Below the pieces are notes generated by a model. That model was given only the letters and a program-made list of their open reading frames with translations, had not been told where the DNA came from and searched no databases. From CAZSDU01 sp964429135 (lineage in GTDB: Bacteria; Bacteroidota; Bacteroidia; Bacteroidales; FEN-979), in assembly GCA_964429135.1 (NCBI GenBank), contig CAYSAU010000003.1, forward strand, positions 124,001 through 188,000: 64,000 bases of DNA. Reading direction: 5' to 3'. Position numbers and translations under genes: made by a program. Below, piece by piece: positions 42,672 to 50,950 of this stretch (the stretch's first letter is position 1; every line of letters begins with the position of its first letter).

Positions 42672-43901
42672 ATGAAGATGCTTAAAAAAATATTGACGTT
42701 GTGCGGATATGTAATGGCAGCATGCATTTTCCTGATCATTATCATCTATTTGCTGACCCCGGTTTATCACTTCCCTGAACCTCAGCCATTCAGTGGTGAT
42801 CAATACTTCAATCCCTATAAGGAGATCGACAGTACACAATGGAAAAAAGCCAATTTTCACTTTCACACCCGTGCATGGGCAGGGCTGACCAGCGGCAGAC
42901 TGAATACCCACCAGTCATTTTATGAAACTTACACTCAATTGGGTTATCATGCTCCCCAGATTTCAAATTACCAGAATATTGATGATTATTTCCGTGATTC
43001 TTTGTTTTATATTCCCTGTTATGAACATGGTTACGGACTTTGGAAAAAGCATCAGTTGCTGATCGGATCTGCAAAAGTTCTTTGGCTGGATTATCCCTTT
43101 TACCAGAATGTCAATCACCGGCAGCATATTATCAACCTGCTGAGGCCCGATAATGAAATCATCGCCCTTGCTCATCCCGACTGGGAAAGCGGATATCCCA
43201 AACGGGACCTGAAATACCTCTCTGACTATGACCTTATTGAGGTTTTAAACCATAACTGGCGATCGGTTCCCCTATGGGATGTTGCCCTATCTTCAGGACA
43301 TCCGGTTTTCATTGTTGCTGATGATGATGCTCATGATATTGCCGATCCTTATGAAATCCAGCGTTGTGCTACTTTCATCAATACTCCTGTAAACCGGGGA
43401 TCTGAACTGATCAGTGCGCTGAAAACAGGAAAAGCTTACGGAGCAGAGATCTATATGCTGGACGGAGAAAATTTTACCCAGAAAGCCATTCGTGCCAAAC
43501 ACACTCCCCGGTTAAACTCCGTTCAGATAAAGGGAGATACCCTGCATGTTTCGGTGAGCGAAAAAGCCTTTAAAATCAGTTTCATCGGTCAGAATGGTAA
43601 AATTATGAAAAACACTTATCATTCCTCCTCTGATCATTACTTGTTCAAGCCGGAAGATACTTATATCCGTATTGAAGTTACTTTCCCGGTTTATTTTGCC
43701 TATCCGAAAGTGGGGGCAGGAACCAAATTTTATCTGAACCCTGTTTTCCGTTATGACGGAAATACACCCGAGAATTCACTTCAGGCCACCATTGACCCGG
43801 TAAGGACCTGGGGTTTGAGGTTGCTTGGCGGGGCTTTAATTATCCTGGCCATTCTTCTCATCTGGAAAATAAAGCGGAAAAGAAGTTTCAGGAAAAACTA
43901 A
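42672..43901 (+). CDS. Membrane-tethered PHP-like metallo-hydrolase
   Basis: 410 residues. An N-terminal helix (residues ~11-28), a PHP-type domain outside the membrane, a small beta-sandwich-like part (~280-370) and a C-terminal helix (~383-402, GGALIILAILLIWKIK). Metal-site-like motifs of the PHP family follow in order: H63-F-H65 (KANFHFHTRAW), YEHG near residue 118, ALAHPDWE near 175 and VADDDAHD near 225. PHP domains are phosphoesterases or polymerase nucleases, but this tethered form with lumenal placement resembles no textbook member. The GT39-like gene follows by 2 bases, so the two are probably a functional pair acting on lipid-linked sugars (inference). GTG at 42669 could also start it. 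Confidence 0.68.
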   Translation: MKMLKKILTLCGYVMAACIFLIIIIYLLTPVYHFPEPQPFSGDQYFNPYKEIDSTQWKKANFHFHTRAWAGLTSGRLNTHQSFYETYTQLGYHAPQISNYQNIDDYFRDSLFYIPCYEHGYGLWKKHQLLIGSAKVLWLDYPFYQNVNHRQHIINLLRPDNEIIALAHPDWESGYPKRDLKYLSDYDLIEVLNHNWRSVPLWDVALSSGHPVFIVADDDAHDIADPYEIQRCATFINTPVNRGSELISALKTGKAYGAEIYMLDGENFTQKAIRAKHTPRLNSVQIKGDTLHVSVSEKAFKISFIGQNGKIMKNTYHSSSDHYLFKPEDTYIRIEVTFPVYFAYPKVGAGTKFYLNPVFRYDGNTPENSLQATIDPVRTWGLRLLGGALIILAILLIWKIKRKRSFRKN

Positions 43902-43903
43902 AG

Positions 43904-45670
43904 ATGCCCTCAGAAAAAAAAATATACTGGACCCTCGGCATTCTCCTCCTGGTATCCGCTATAATTCGCGGTCTGATCGCAGCTTCCATTGAACTGGGCA
44001 ATGATGAGGTATATTATTGGACCTATGCCTGCTATCCTGATCTCAGTCATTTTGATCATCCTCCCATGGTGGGCTTGGTCATGCAATTTTTTACTTTAAA
44101 CCTCCTGCTCGACAGTGAGTTTTTTCTGAGGCTTGCCTCCGTGGTACTGGGAACCTTGAGTACTTTTCTGATTTTCCTCATCGGGAAAGAGATTAAAAAT
44201 AGCCTGACCGGCCTATATGCTGCATTTTTATACACTGCCTCCTTTTATGGTTTTATTTTATCCGGGACTTTTATTCTGCCCGATACTCCTCAGGGATTTT
44301 TCTGGCTTGGGACGATGTATTTGCTGACTCGTTCCTTGCCTGATGAAAACCTTGAGATGAAAAGCAGAAATTTTCTTTTTGCTGCCGGGGTCATTGCCGG
44401 ATTCGCGCTGTTGTCAAAATATCATTCCTTTTTTCTGCTGGCCGGTGTATTTATGTATATCATACTATACCATCCAAAATGGTTGCTCGTCAAAGAAACT
44501 TACCTGGCTTTTCTGGTCAGCATCCTGATCTTTTCACCGGTCGTTATCTGGAATGCCGATCATGGTTTTATCAGCTTTACTTTTCATGAAAACAGAGTTG
44601 ATCCGGCAGGTTCGGGGATAAAAATCCAATACTTCCTGACCGAACTGGTCGGACAATTTTTTTACAATAATCCTGTAAATATTATCATCATTATATCGGC
44701 ATTTTTCGGATTGTTAAGAGGGAAACGATTTCTTGAAGTAAAATATCTGAGACTTATTCTCTGGACCAGTTTACCGTTGCTTATCATTTTTACCGGTTTT
44801 TCCCTGTTTCGGTCCACCTTACCCCACTGGACAGGCCCTGCATATTTCGGTCTGATTTTGGTAGCATCGGCTTATCTTGCCCATCCTAAAAGCACGGACC
44901 AAAAAAAACATCTTATCCCCTGGCCCATTGTGATCTCTCTCTGTTTGTTATTTGGAGTTGCCACAGTGGCCGTAACCCAGATTCGTTATGGATGGATTCC
45001 ATTAAAAAAATGGAAAGTTGATGATGTCACCACCGATCTGGCCGGTTGGAAGCAATTGGGGGATAAATTTGCCCCTCTGGCCAAATGGGATGAAGACCAT
45101 TACCTTGTGGCTAAAAACTCCCCCATTCTAACCTTTCGCTGGTTTCCGGCTGCCAATTTCGATTATTATATCGGTCGCAGGATCCATAAAAACGTATTTG
45201 CCATAGGGGAATTAGAAAGGATTCATAAATATTTCTGGATCAATAAAACCCGTGGCAACCTGAGGAAAGGGAGTGATGCCTGGTATATCGCCCTGAGCGA
45301 CGATTATGAAGATCCTGAAAAACTCTACGGAAAATCCTACGAAATTATTCTCCCTTCTGACACTATTCCCATCCTTAGGGGAAAGGACACCATCAGGTTA
45401 GCCTATGTTTACCGTCTGCTCGGGCGAAAGGATGATCTGATTTTCACTCCTTCGGATACTGTCAGAAAATCAAAATTTCAAACGCAGACGGATACCCTGA
45501 TCTATTTAAATCAGCAAATACGCTCTGATCCCACCATGATGAAAATTCTTGAAAAAAGAGCCAGGCAACAGGGACTTCAACTTGACGATATGATCCGCAT
45601 GGAAGCCTTACGGATCATGCGAGGACAACCCCCGGTTATTTTACCGGTAACAGATACACTGAAACATTAA
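43904..45670 (+). CDS. GT39/ArnT-like membrane glycosyltransferase
   Basis: 588 residues with ten or more helices in the first ~350 residues. The first outside loop contains the catalytic acidic motif of the GT-C class (GNDEVYYWTYACYPDLSHFDHPPM), characteristic of the dolichyl/undecaprenyl-phosphate-sugar transferases related to ArnT and PMT. A ~190-residue soluble C-terminal domain follows (~370-588). It would transfer a sugar from a polyprenyl-phosphate donor to lipid, peptidoglycan or protein outside the inner membrane. It follows the PHP-like gene by 2 bases and is probably cotranscribed; the substrate is unknown. Confidence 0.85.
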   Translation: MPSEKKIYWTLGILLLVSAIIRGLIAASIELGNDEVYYWTYACYPDLSHFDHPPMVGLVMQFFTLNLLLDSEFFLRLASVVLGTLSTFLIFLIGKEIKNSLTGLYAAFLYTASFYGFILSGTFILPDTPQGFFWLGTMYLLTRSLPDENLEMKSRNFLFAAGVIAGFALLSKYHSFFLLAGVFMYIILYHPKWLLVKETYLAFLVSILIFSPVVIWNADHGFISFTFHENRVDPAGSGIKIQYFLTELVGQFFYNNPVNIIIIISAFFGLLRGKRFLEVKYLRLILWTSLPLLIIFTGFSLFRSTLPHWTGPAYFGLILVASAYLAHPKSTDQKKHLIPWPIVISLCLLFGVATVAVTQIRYGWIPLKKWKVDDVTTDLAGWKQLGDKFAPLAKWDEDHYLVAKNSPILTFRWFPAANFDYYIGRRIHKNVFAIGELERIHKYFWINKTRGNLRKGSDAWYIALSDDYEDPEKLYGKSYEIILPSDTIPILRGKDTIRLAYVYRLLGRKDDLIFTPSDTVRKSKFQTQTDTLIYLNQQIRSDPTMMKILEKRARQQGLQLDDMIRMEALRIMRGQPPVILPVTDTLKH

Positions 45671-45680
45671 CCCTGAAGTT

Positions 45681-47078
45681 TTACTTCGGCCCAACCATTT
45701 TCTTAGGGTCAACAATCTTTGTAAATTCCTCATCCGTCAGAAGTTCCAGTTCAAGTGTGGCTTCTCTCAGGGTTTTATGCTCCTTATGGGCTTTCTTGGC
45801 AATCTTCGCTGCATTATCATATCCGATATGCGGGTTCAGTGCAGTGACCAGCATCAGGGAATTCTCCAGATTATGGTTGATGGTAGCCCTATTGGGTTCG
45901 ATGCCGTTTCCGCAGTTGTCGGCAAAAGACTTACAGGCATCTCCTATCAGCCGGGCAGACTCAAGTACATTTTTAATGATCAGCGGTTTGAAAACATTGA
46001 GTTGAAAATGCCCGTTCATTCCTCCTATGTTCACCGCCACATCATTTCCGACAACCTGAGCACAAACCATAGTCAGGGCTTCGGGCTGGGTGGGGTTAAC
46101 TTTTCCCGGCATGATGGAAGATCCGGGTTCGTTTTCAGGCAACATCAGCTCCCCTATTCCGCAGCGGGGCCCGGAAGCGGATAAACGTATGTTGCTGGCA
46201 ATATGCATACAGCTAACAGCCAAGGTTTTCAAAGCTCCTGATGTTTCCACCATGGCATCATGAGCGGAAAGCGATTCGAATTTATTGGCAGCGGTCACAA
46301 AAGGTAATCCGGTCAGCTCAGCGATTTTTTTGGCCACCAGAACATCGTACCCTTTGGGGGCATTCAGTCCGGTTCCCACCGCTGTACCGCCAAGCGCCAG
46401 TTCACTCAGGTGAGGCAGGGTGTTTTTTAATGCTATAATGCCATGTTCCAGTTGTGATACGTAACCCGAAAATTCCTGTCCGATGGTTAGCGGAGTGGCA
46501 TCCATCAGGTGGGTGCGTCCGGTTTTGATGATATCTTTGAACTGTTCTGACTTTTTTGCCAGGGTATTTTTCATGTGTTCTACGCCCGGAATAGTGGTCT
46601 CAACCACCATCTTATAGGCAGCGATACTCATGGCCGTCGGAAAAGTATCGTTGGAAGATTGTGATTTATTTACATCATCGTTGGGATGGATCACCGTTTT
46701 TCCTTCACCGCCCAGCACTCCACCGTTCAATACATGGGCACGGTTGGCAATGACTTCATTCAGGTTCATATTGGTCTGGGTTCCTGAACCGGTTTGCCAG
46801 ATCACAAGTGGGAAGTGATCATCCAGTTTCCCTTCCGTTATTTCATCACAAACTTTAACAATTAAATCCTTTTTTTCCGGCGATAGGACACCCAGGTCGG
46901 AATTTACCATGGCCGCCGCCTTTTTCAGGATTGCCATGGCCTTGATGACTTCCCTGGGCATGGAGGCGGGTTCTCCGATTTTGAAATTTTCAACCGAGCG
47001 CTGAGTTTGCGCTCCCCAGTATTTGTCGGCAGTAACCTCGATGGGTCCCATGCTGTCTTTTTCGATGCGGTTTTTCAT
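45681..47078 (-). CDS. fumC: Fumarate hydratase, class II
   Basis: 465 residues from the ATG at 47078 (MKNRIEKDSMGP); an additional two codons upstream are possible. Three family regions are visible: the TGSGTQTNMNLNEVIANRAH signature, the HPNDDVNKSQSSNDTFPTA region, and the GSSIMPGKVNP loop carrying the catalytic serine. Interconverts fumarate and malate in the citric-acid cycle; oxygen-stable, homotetrameric. Last gene of a long minus-strand series following the ArsC-like gene. Confidence 0.97.
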   Translation of the reverse strand: MKNRIEKDSMGPIEVTADKYWGAQTQRSVENFKIGEPASMPREVIKAMAILKKAAAMVNSDLGVLSPEKKDLIVKVCDEITEGKLDDHFPLVIWQTGSGTQTNMNLNEVIANRAHVLNGGVLGGEGKTVIHPNDDVNKSQSSNDTFPTAMSIAAYKMVVETTIPGVEHMKNTLAKKSEQFKDIIKTGRTHLMDATPLTIGQEFSGYVSQLEHGIIALKNTLPHLSELALGGTAVGTGLNAPKGYDVLVAKKIAELTGLPFVTAANKFESLSAHDAMVETSGALKTLAVSCMHIASNIRLSASGPRCGIGELMLPENEPGSSIMPGKVNPTQPEALTMVCAQVVGNDVAVNIGGMNGHFQLNVFKPLIIKNVLESARLIGDACKSFADNCGNGIEPNRATINHNLENSLMLVTALNPHIGYDNAAKIAKKAHKEHKTLREATLELELLTDEEFTKIVDPKKMVGPK

Positions 47079-47098
47079 GATCAATATCTTATGATGGT

Positions 47099-47443
47099 TT
47101 ATTTCAGCAGGATGTCAATATTCGCTACAGGATCCCCGATCACAGCCCTGTATTGAGCTTCCACGATAGGGCGCTGAATCAGTTTTGGATTTTCAATCAG
47201 TATCCTGATCCATTCATGATCTTCAAACTTTTTTCCTTTCAGATTTTGTTTATAATACGTTTCCTGGGTTCTGACCAGATCAGGAGGTCTTGCATTCAGC
47301 TTGACCAGTAGTTTTTCCATTTCTTTCTCAGTAAGTGGATTTTTCAAATAATCAACAATGGTCAATGCTACTGCTTTATCCTGCAGATATTTCAAACCGG
47401 CACGTGACTTTTTGCAATAAGGGTTATGGTATATGGTCAGCAT
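47099..47443 (-). CDS. ArsC/Spx-family arsenate-reductase-like protein
   Basis: 114 residues from the ATG at 47443 (MLTIYHNPYCKKSR). The ORF extends to 47506, but that portion lies inside prfB and is not homologous. The NPYCKKSRAGLKYL opening carries the single N-terminal cysteine of the glutaredoxin-linked ArsC group; a RPIVEAQYRAVIGDP segment near the end supplies the arginines that stabilise arsenate. Spx-like relatives in Bacteroidota may not reduce arsenate, and no ars genes are adjacent. The ATG follows the prfB stop by one base (TAA-c-ATG), so it is translationally coupled. Confidence 0.87.
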   Translation of the reverse strand: MLTIYHNPYCKKSRAGLKYLQDKAVALTIVDYLKNPLTEKEMEKLLVKLNARPPDLVRTQETYYKQNLKGKKFEDHEWIRILIENPKLIQRPIVEAQYRAVIGDPVANIDILLK

Positions 47444-47444
47444 G

Positions 47445-48537
47445 TTAAAATGAATCTCCGAATTCCATGAGAAAGGCTTTAATAAACATATCCAGATCGC
47501 CGTCAAGCACTTCCTGTGTATTGCTGGTTTCCACCCCGGTTCTCAGGTCTTTCACCATTTTATACGGATGGAGCACATAACTCCGGATTTGGCTTCCCCA
47601 TTCAATTTTCTTTTTCCCGCTTTCGATGACAGCTATCTTCTCCCTTTTTTTGCGAAGTTCAATTTCATAGAGCTGGGATTTTAACAATTTCAATGCTTTT
47701 TCGCGGTTCTGACCCTGGGATCGGGTTTCCTGACATTCGATCACGATACCGCTAGGTTCATGTTTCAGCCTCACCGCCGTTTCCACCTTATTTACATTTT
47801 GTCCGCCGGGACCGCTGCTGCGGAAAGTATCCCAACTGATATCTGAAGGATTGATTTCAATATTGATGTCATCATCAATGATCGGATAAGAATAAACTGA
47901 AGCAAAGGAAGTATGCCGCTTGTGATTTGAATCAAAAGGAGATAACCTCACCAGTCGGTGAACGCCGTTTTCACCTTTCAGATACCCATAAGCATAATCT
48001 CCCTCAAATTCCAAGGTAACAGATTTAATCCCAGCCACATCGCCTTCCTGAATATCCACCTCTTTAACTTTGTAATTATTCCTTTCCCCGTAACGGATGT
48101 ACATACGCATCAGCATCTGGGCCCAATCCTGACTTTCGGTTCCCCCGGCTCCGGAATTGATTTGAACAATTGCATTGAGCTTGTCTTCTTCTCCGCTGAG
48201 CATGTTACGGAATTCAAGATTTTCGACGAGTTTCAGGGTTTGCTGGTACTGCTTTTCAAGGTCAAACTCACCCCCTTCACCCTGGATAAAAAATTCCCAC
48301 ATCACCCAGAGATCATCATAATGGCTTTGCACTAACTGGTGGGCATCCGTCCAGATTCTTTTATCCCGTATCGATTTCAGGACTTGTTCAGCGGCTTTTG
48401 GATTATTCCAGAAATCGGAAGCTTCCGTCAGCTTTTCTTCTTCCTGTATAAGTTTCAGCTTATTGTCGATGTCAAAGAAACCTCCTCAAAGCTTCAAGCC
48501 TTGACTGGAGATCTTTGATCTGGTCCAGTGTTATCAT
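47445..48537 (-). CDS. prfB: Peptide chain release factor 2, read by a programmed +1 frameshift
   Basis: The product is 363 residues when the first 21 codons from ATG 48537 (MITLDQIKDLQSRLEALRRFL) are joined by a +1 shift to the frame that begins at GAC, 48473. Without it, the frame is open only from about residue 69. The GGQ catalytic motif (SGPGGQNVNKVET) and recognition domain are complete. RF2 ends translation at UGA and UAA. The UGA at codon 22 is read by RF2 itself, so low RF2 favours the shift: a classic autoregulation. The gene lies 2 bases after recX and 1 base before the ArsC-like gene. Confidence 0.95.
48471..48486 (-). promoter_or_regulatory. prfB +1 frameshift site
   Basis: Minus strand: AGGAGG (48486-48481), TTT, then CTT-TGA-C with the UGA at 48474-48472. 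The internal Shine-Dalgarno-like AGGAGG stands the usual few bases ahead of the slippery CUU. Slippage of the CUU tRNA onto UUU places GAC next. Confidence 0.93.
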
Positions 48538-48539
48538 AT

Positions 48540-48986
48540 TCAGATTTTCATTTCTTTCAGGACAGCAGCGATCAAATCGAACTCATATCCTTTGCTCAGC
48601 GCAAAGTTGATTAATTTTTCCCGGATATTCAAGTTTTTTCCGGTTTGAAAATCCTTTCTTTTTTTTAGGATCAGATTCCTCAGGGTTTTCATATACCCGT
48701 TTTCATCAATTTCATTGAATGCTTCTGAAATCAATTTGTCTGGCATACCTCTGGATTTTAACTCATAAGAAATCCTGATCCTGCCCCAGTGATTGTTGAG
48801 AAATTTTCCTCTGACAAATGACCTGGAAAACCTTTCATTATTTAAAAATCCTTCAGCCACGAGTTGCTGAATAATTTTTTTTATTTTCCCTGGAGGCGTT
48901 TTCCAATCCCTGAGTTTTATTTCAACATCCCGGGTGCATCTTTCCTGGTATGCACAATAGCGCTGTATTTTTTCCTCCACTGTCAT
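48540..48986 (-). CDS. recX: Regulatory protein RecX
   Basis: 148 residues of three-helix repeats. Characteristic stretches: YCAYQERCTRDVEIKLRDW, FLNNERFSRSFVRGKF and SYELKSRGMPDKLI. RecX binds and restrains RecA filaments in homologous recombination. It is followed after 2 bases by prfB. In many bacteria it sits next to recA; here recA is not in the window. Confidence 0.9.
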   Translation of the reverse strand: MTVEEKIQRYCAYQERCTRDVEIKLRDWKTPPGKIKKIIQQLVAEGFLNNERFSRSFVRGKFLNNHWGRIRISYELKSRGMPDKLISEAFNEIDENGYMKTLRNLILKKRKDFQTGKNLNIREKLINFALSKGYEFDLIAAVLKEMKI

Positions 48987-49004
48987 AGAAATCCAAAGAA
49001 ATTT

Positions 49005-49568
49005 CTATTCCAGATAAGCTGATATTTCATCAATTCTCAGGGTATTACCCGACAACATCGCCCTGTAGGTGCTCCCTTCAATACCTGCAGAACGATGAAA
49101 GGAAAACAAGGCTTTATCGCTTCCCTTATAATAAATATTGTTTTCTATCTGGTCAAATTCTCTGTTCAACTGCAATTTGACCTGGTGATAGAGCAACTGA
49201 TCTTTAAATAAATCAAGAACATTCTGCAGGTTCACATCAAAAAATAGCAAGGCATGATGATCCCAGGCTTCCCGGTATCCATTCCTTACCCTTTCATTGA
49301 TAAAGTGAGAGAAATCAACATACTCTGGGGAGATGGTTCCGGGAATTATCCCATTGATAATGTCTACATAGGCCGAATCGAGGTAAAAGAGATTTTTGGC
49401 CATGTTGAAATATCTTGAGTTTTGTCCGTTTTGCTGTAAATCTTGTATCACCACATCACTACTGATGAATTTAAGCTGAACTGCCACTTCAGGTTTAAAA
49501 ATTTGTTTCTGGGAATAGGAACAAACAGAAATCAGGAGCAGTAAAATGAAAAGGAATTTTGTTTTCAT
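49005..49568 (-). CDS. Hypothetical secreted protein
   Basis: 187 residues from MKTKFLFILLLLISVCSYSQ (signal peptide). An upstream ATG would add 11 residues that do not fit. The mature part is mixed alpha/beta with several aromatic strands, and no lipobox or membrane helix. No family recognised. It stands 18 bases before recX on the same strand and may begin that transcript; a role in recombination does not follow from this. Confidence 0.62.
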   Translation of the reverse strand: MKTKFLFILLLLISVCSYSQKQIFKPEVAVQLKFISSDVVIQDLQQNGQNSRYFNMAKNLFYLDSAYVDIINGIIPGTISPEYVDFSHFINERVRNGYREAWDHHALLFFDVNLQNVLDLFKDQLLYHQVKLQLNREFDQIENNIYYKGSDKALFSFHRSAGIEGSTYRAMLSGNTLRIDEISAYLE

Positions 49569-49700
49569 AATTATCGGATTAAAAGATTTCGAAAATAGCA
49601 TTTTTTTCGATATGAGTCTTTTTTCGCTAAAGTCAGAAACAATGCATTAGAGAATAGGATATGTCTGATTAAAAAAGTATGGTTTATTTAATCAATCATT

Positions 49701-49708
49701 TAAATTTG
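49701..49708 (+). promoter_or_regulatory. -7 box of the EFR1-type ferredoxin gene
   Basis: TAAATTTG, 21 bases ahead of the ATG at 49730, which helps choose that start over the one at 49679. Confidence 0.45.
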
Positions 49709-49729
49709 CTAAACATTTTTTCCTTTTTC

Positions 49730-50785
49730 ATGTCAGCCTATAAAAACCTCGTCATTATCTATTATTCAGGTACCGGGAATGCAAAGAGAACCGCTGAATG
49801 GATTGCAATCAGGGCGAAGGAACAGGGGCTGAACACCTTTGTCATGCCATTCTATGCCTCCCTGAAGGAATCGCCTTCAATTCCTGATGGGCCTACCCTG
49901 GTTGGTTTCTGCTCGGCCACCCATGGGTTCAATCTGCCTCATCATTTTCTGAAATTGATTTTCGGGTTTAACGCCTATCCCGGATCTAATGTTTTTCTTG
50001 TAAATACCCGTGCCGGAATGAAAATTTCCAGGTTTTTTATTCCCGGGCTGAGCGGGGTGGCACAAATACTACCTGCAGCAGCTTTTTGGCTGAAAAGGTA
50101 TCATGTGGTTGGAATGAGACCGGTCGATTTGCCATCAAACTGGATTTCACTTCATCCGGGACTGAAACCCTTGGTAGTGAATTCTATGGTAACCCACTGG
50201 AAAACCAATGTTGACAACTTTACTGATAAACTCCTTTCCGGTGAGAAAATATACTATCCGGCATTGATTTCTCTTCCCGTTGATCTACTGGTAGTACCGA
50301 TTGCATTCGGGTATTATTTTATCGGCAGGTTCATATTGGCTAAAACTTTTTATGCAACAGATCACTGTAATAATTGTATGCTGTGTATCAAAGCATGCCC
50401 AACCAAGTCACTGGTGCTCAAAGACAACCGTCCTTATTGGAAAATCACTTGTGAAAGCTGTATGCATTGCATGAATTTCTGTCCCCAAAGGGCCATTGAA
50501 ATAAGTCACAACTGGCTGATTCCGCTAATATGGGTGTCGGTTGCCTTTCTGAATCCATTCATCGCATCAAAGACGTTGGAATTACTTGCCACATATATTC
50601 CAGCCCTGGCTTACCTAGGTAAAACAATCATCCTTACGATCCAGTGGGTAGTTATCGTAGCCTTATTTGTGATTACTTATTACCTGATGCACTACCTGAT
50701 GCATTTTACCTTTATCAGGAAATTGATGCGTTACACTTCTGTTACCCGTTTTGCATTCTGGAGGCGGTACAAGATCCCAGCTTGA
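49730..50785 (+). CDS. EFR1-family flavodoxin/ferredoxin membrane protein
   Basis: 351 residues from MSAYKNLVIIYYSG; the longer frame to 49679 adds a leader ahead of the promoter. The N-terminal ~190 residues are a flavodoxin-like fold (YYSGTGNAKRTAEWI, GFCSATHGFNLPHHFLK). Residues ~220-265 hold two [4Fe-4S] clusters (CNNCMLCIKACP and CESCMHCMNFCP). Two or more hydrophobic helices follow toward the C-terminus. The EFR1 arrangement (flavodoxin, membrane-linked helices, 2x4Fe-4S) is widespread in anaerobes, probably in electron transfer; exact partners are unknown. Divergent from the 49005-49568 gene. Confidence 0.85.
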   Translation: MSAYKNLVIIYYSGTGNAKRTAEWIAIRAKEQGLNTFVMPFYASLKESPSIPDGPTLVGFCSATHGFNLPHHFLKLIFGFNAYPGSNVFLVNTRAGMKISRFFIPGLSGVAQILPAAAFWLKRYHVVGMRPVDLPSNWISLHPGLKPLVVNSMVTHWKTNVDNFTDKLLSGEKIYYPALISLPVDLLVVPIAFGYYFIGRFILAKTFYATDHCNNCMLCIKACPTKSLVLKDNRPYWKITCESCMHCMNFCPQRAIEISHNWLIPLIWVSVAFLNPFIASKTLELLATYIPALAYLGKTIILTIQWVVIVALFVITYYLMHYLMHFTFIRKLMRYTSVTRFAFWRRYKIPA

Positions 50786-50922
50786 TTTACCTGTTTTTTT
50801 TCGAAAAAATCAGCTTCAGAAACAATCGGTAAAAGATCAGAATTCCTTCATTGCCAAATGAAGCGACAAGAGAAGTATTCTTTTTTAACGGAAATAATGG
50901 CCATATAAGTCATGAAAATGAT

Positions 50923-50930
50923 TATATTTG
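50923..50930 (+). promoter_or_regulatory. -7 box of the TPR histidine kinase gene
   Basis: TATATTTG, 20 bases ahead of the ATG at 50951. Confidence 0.45.
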
Positions 50931-50950
50931 ACTTATCCAAAAATTGATCT

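Noticed and set aside
45671..45700. Hairpin between GT39 and fumC (GAAG/CTTC)
   Set aside because: Only a 4-5-bp stem with no T run on either strand, too weak for a terminator call.
47445..48332. Apparent truncated prfB of 295 residues
   Set aside because: The missing N-terminus is encoded upstream in another frame and joined through the CTT-TGA-C frameshift site; it is not a pseudogene.
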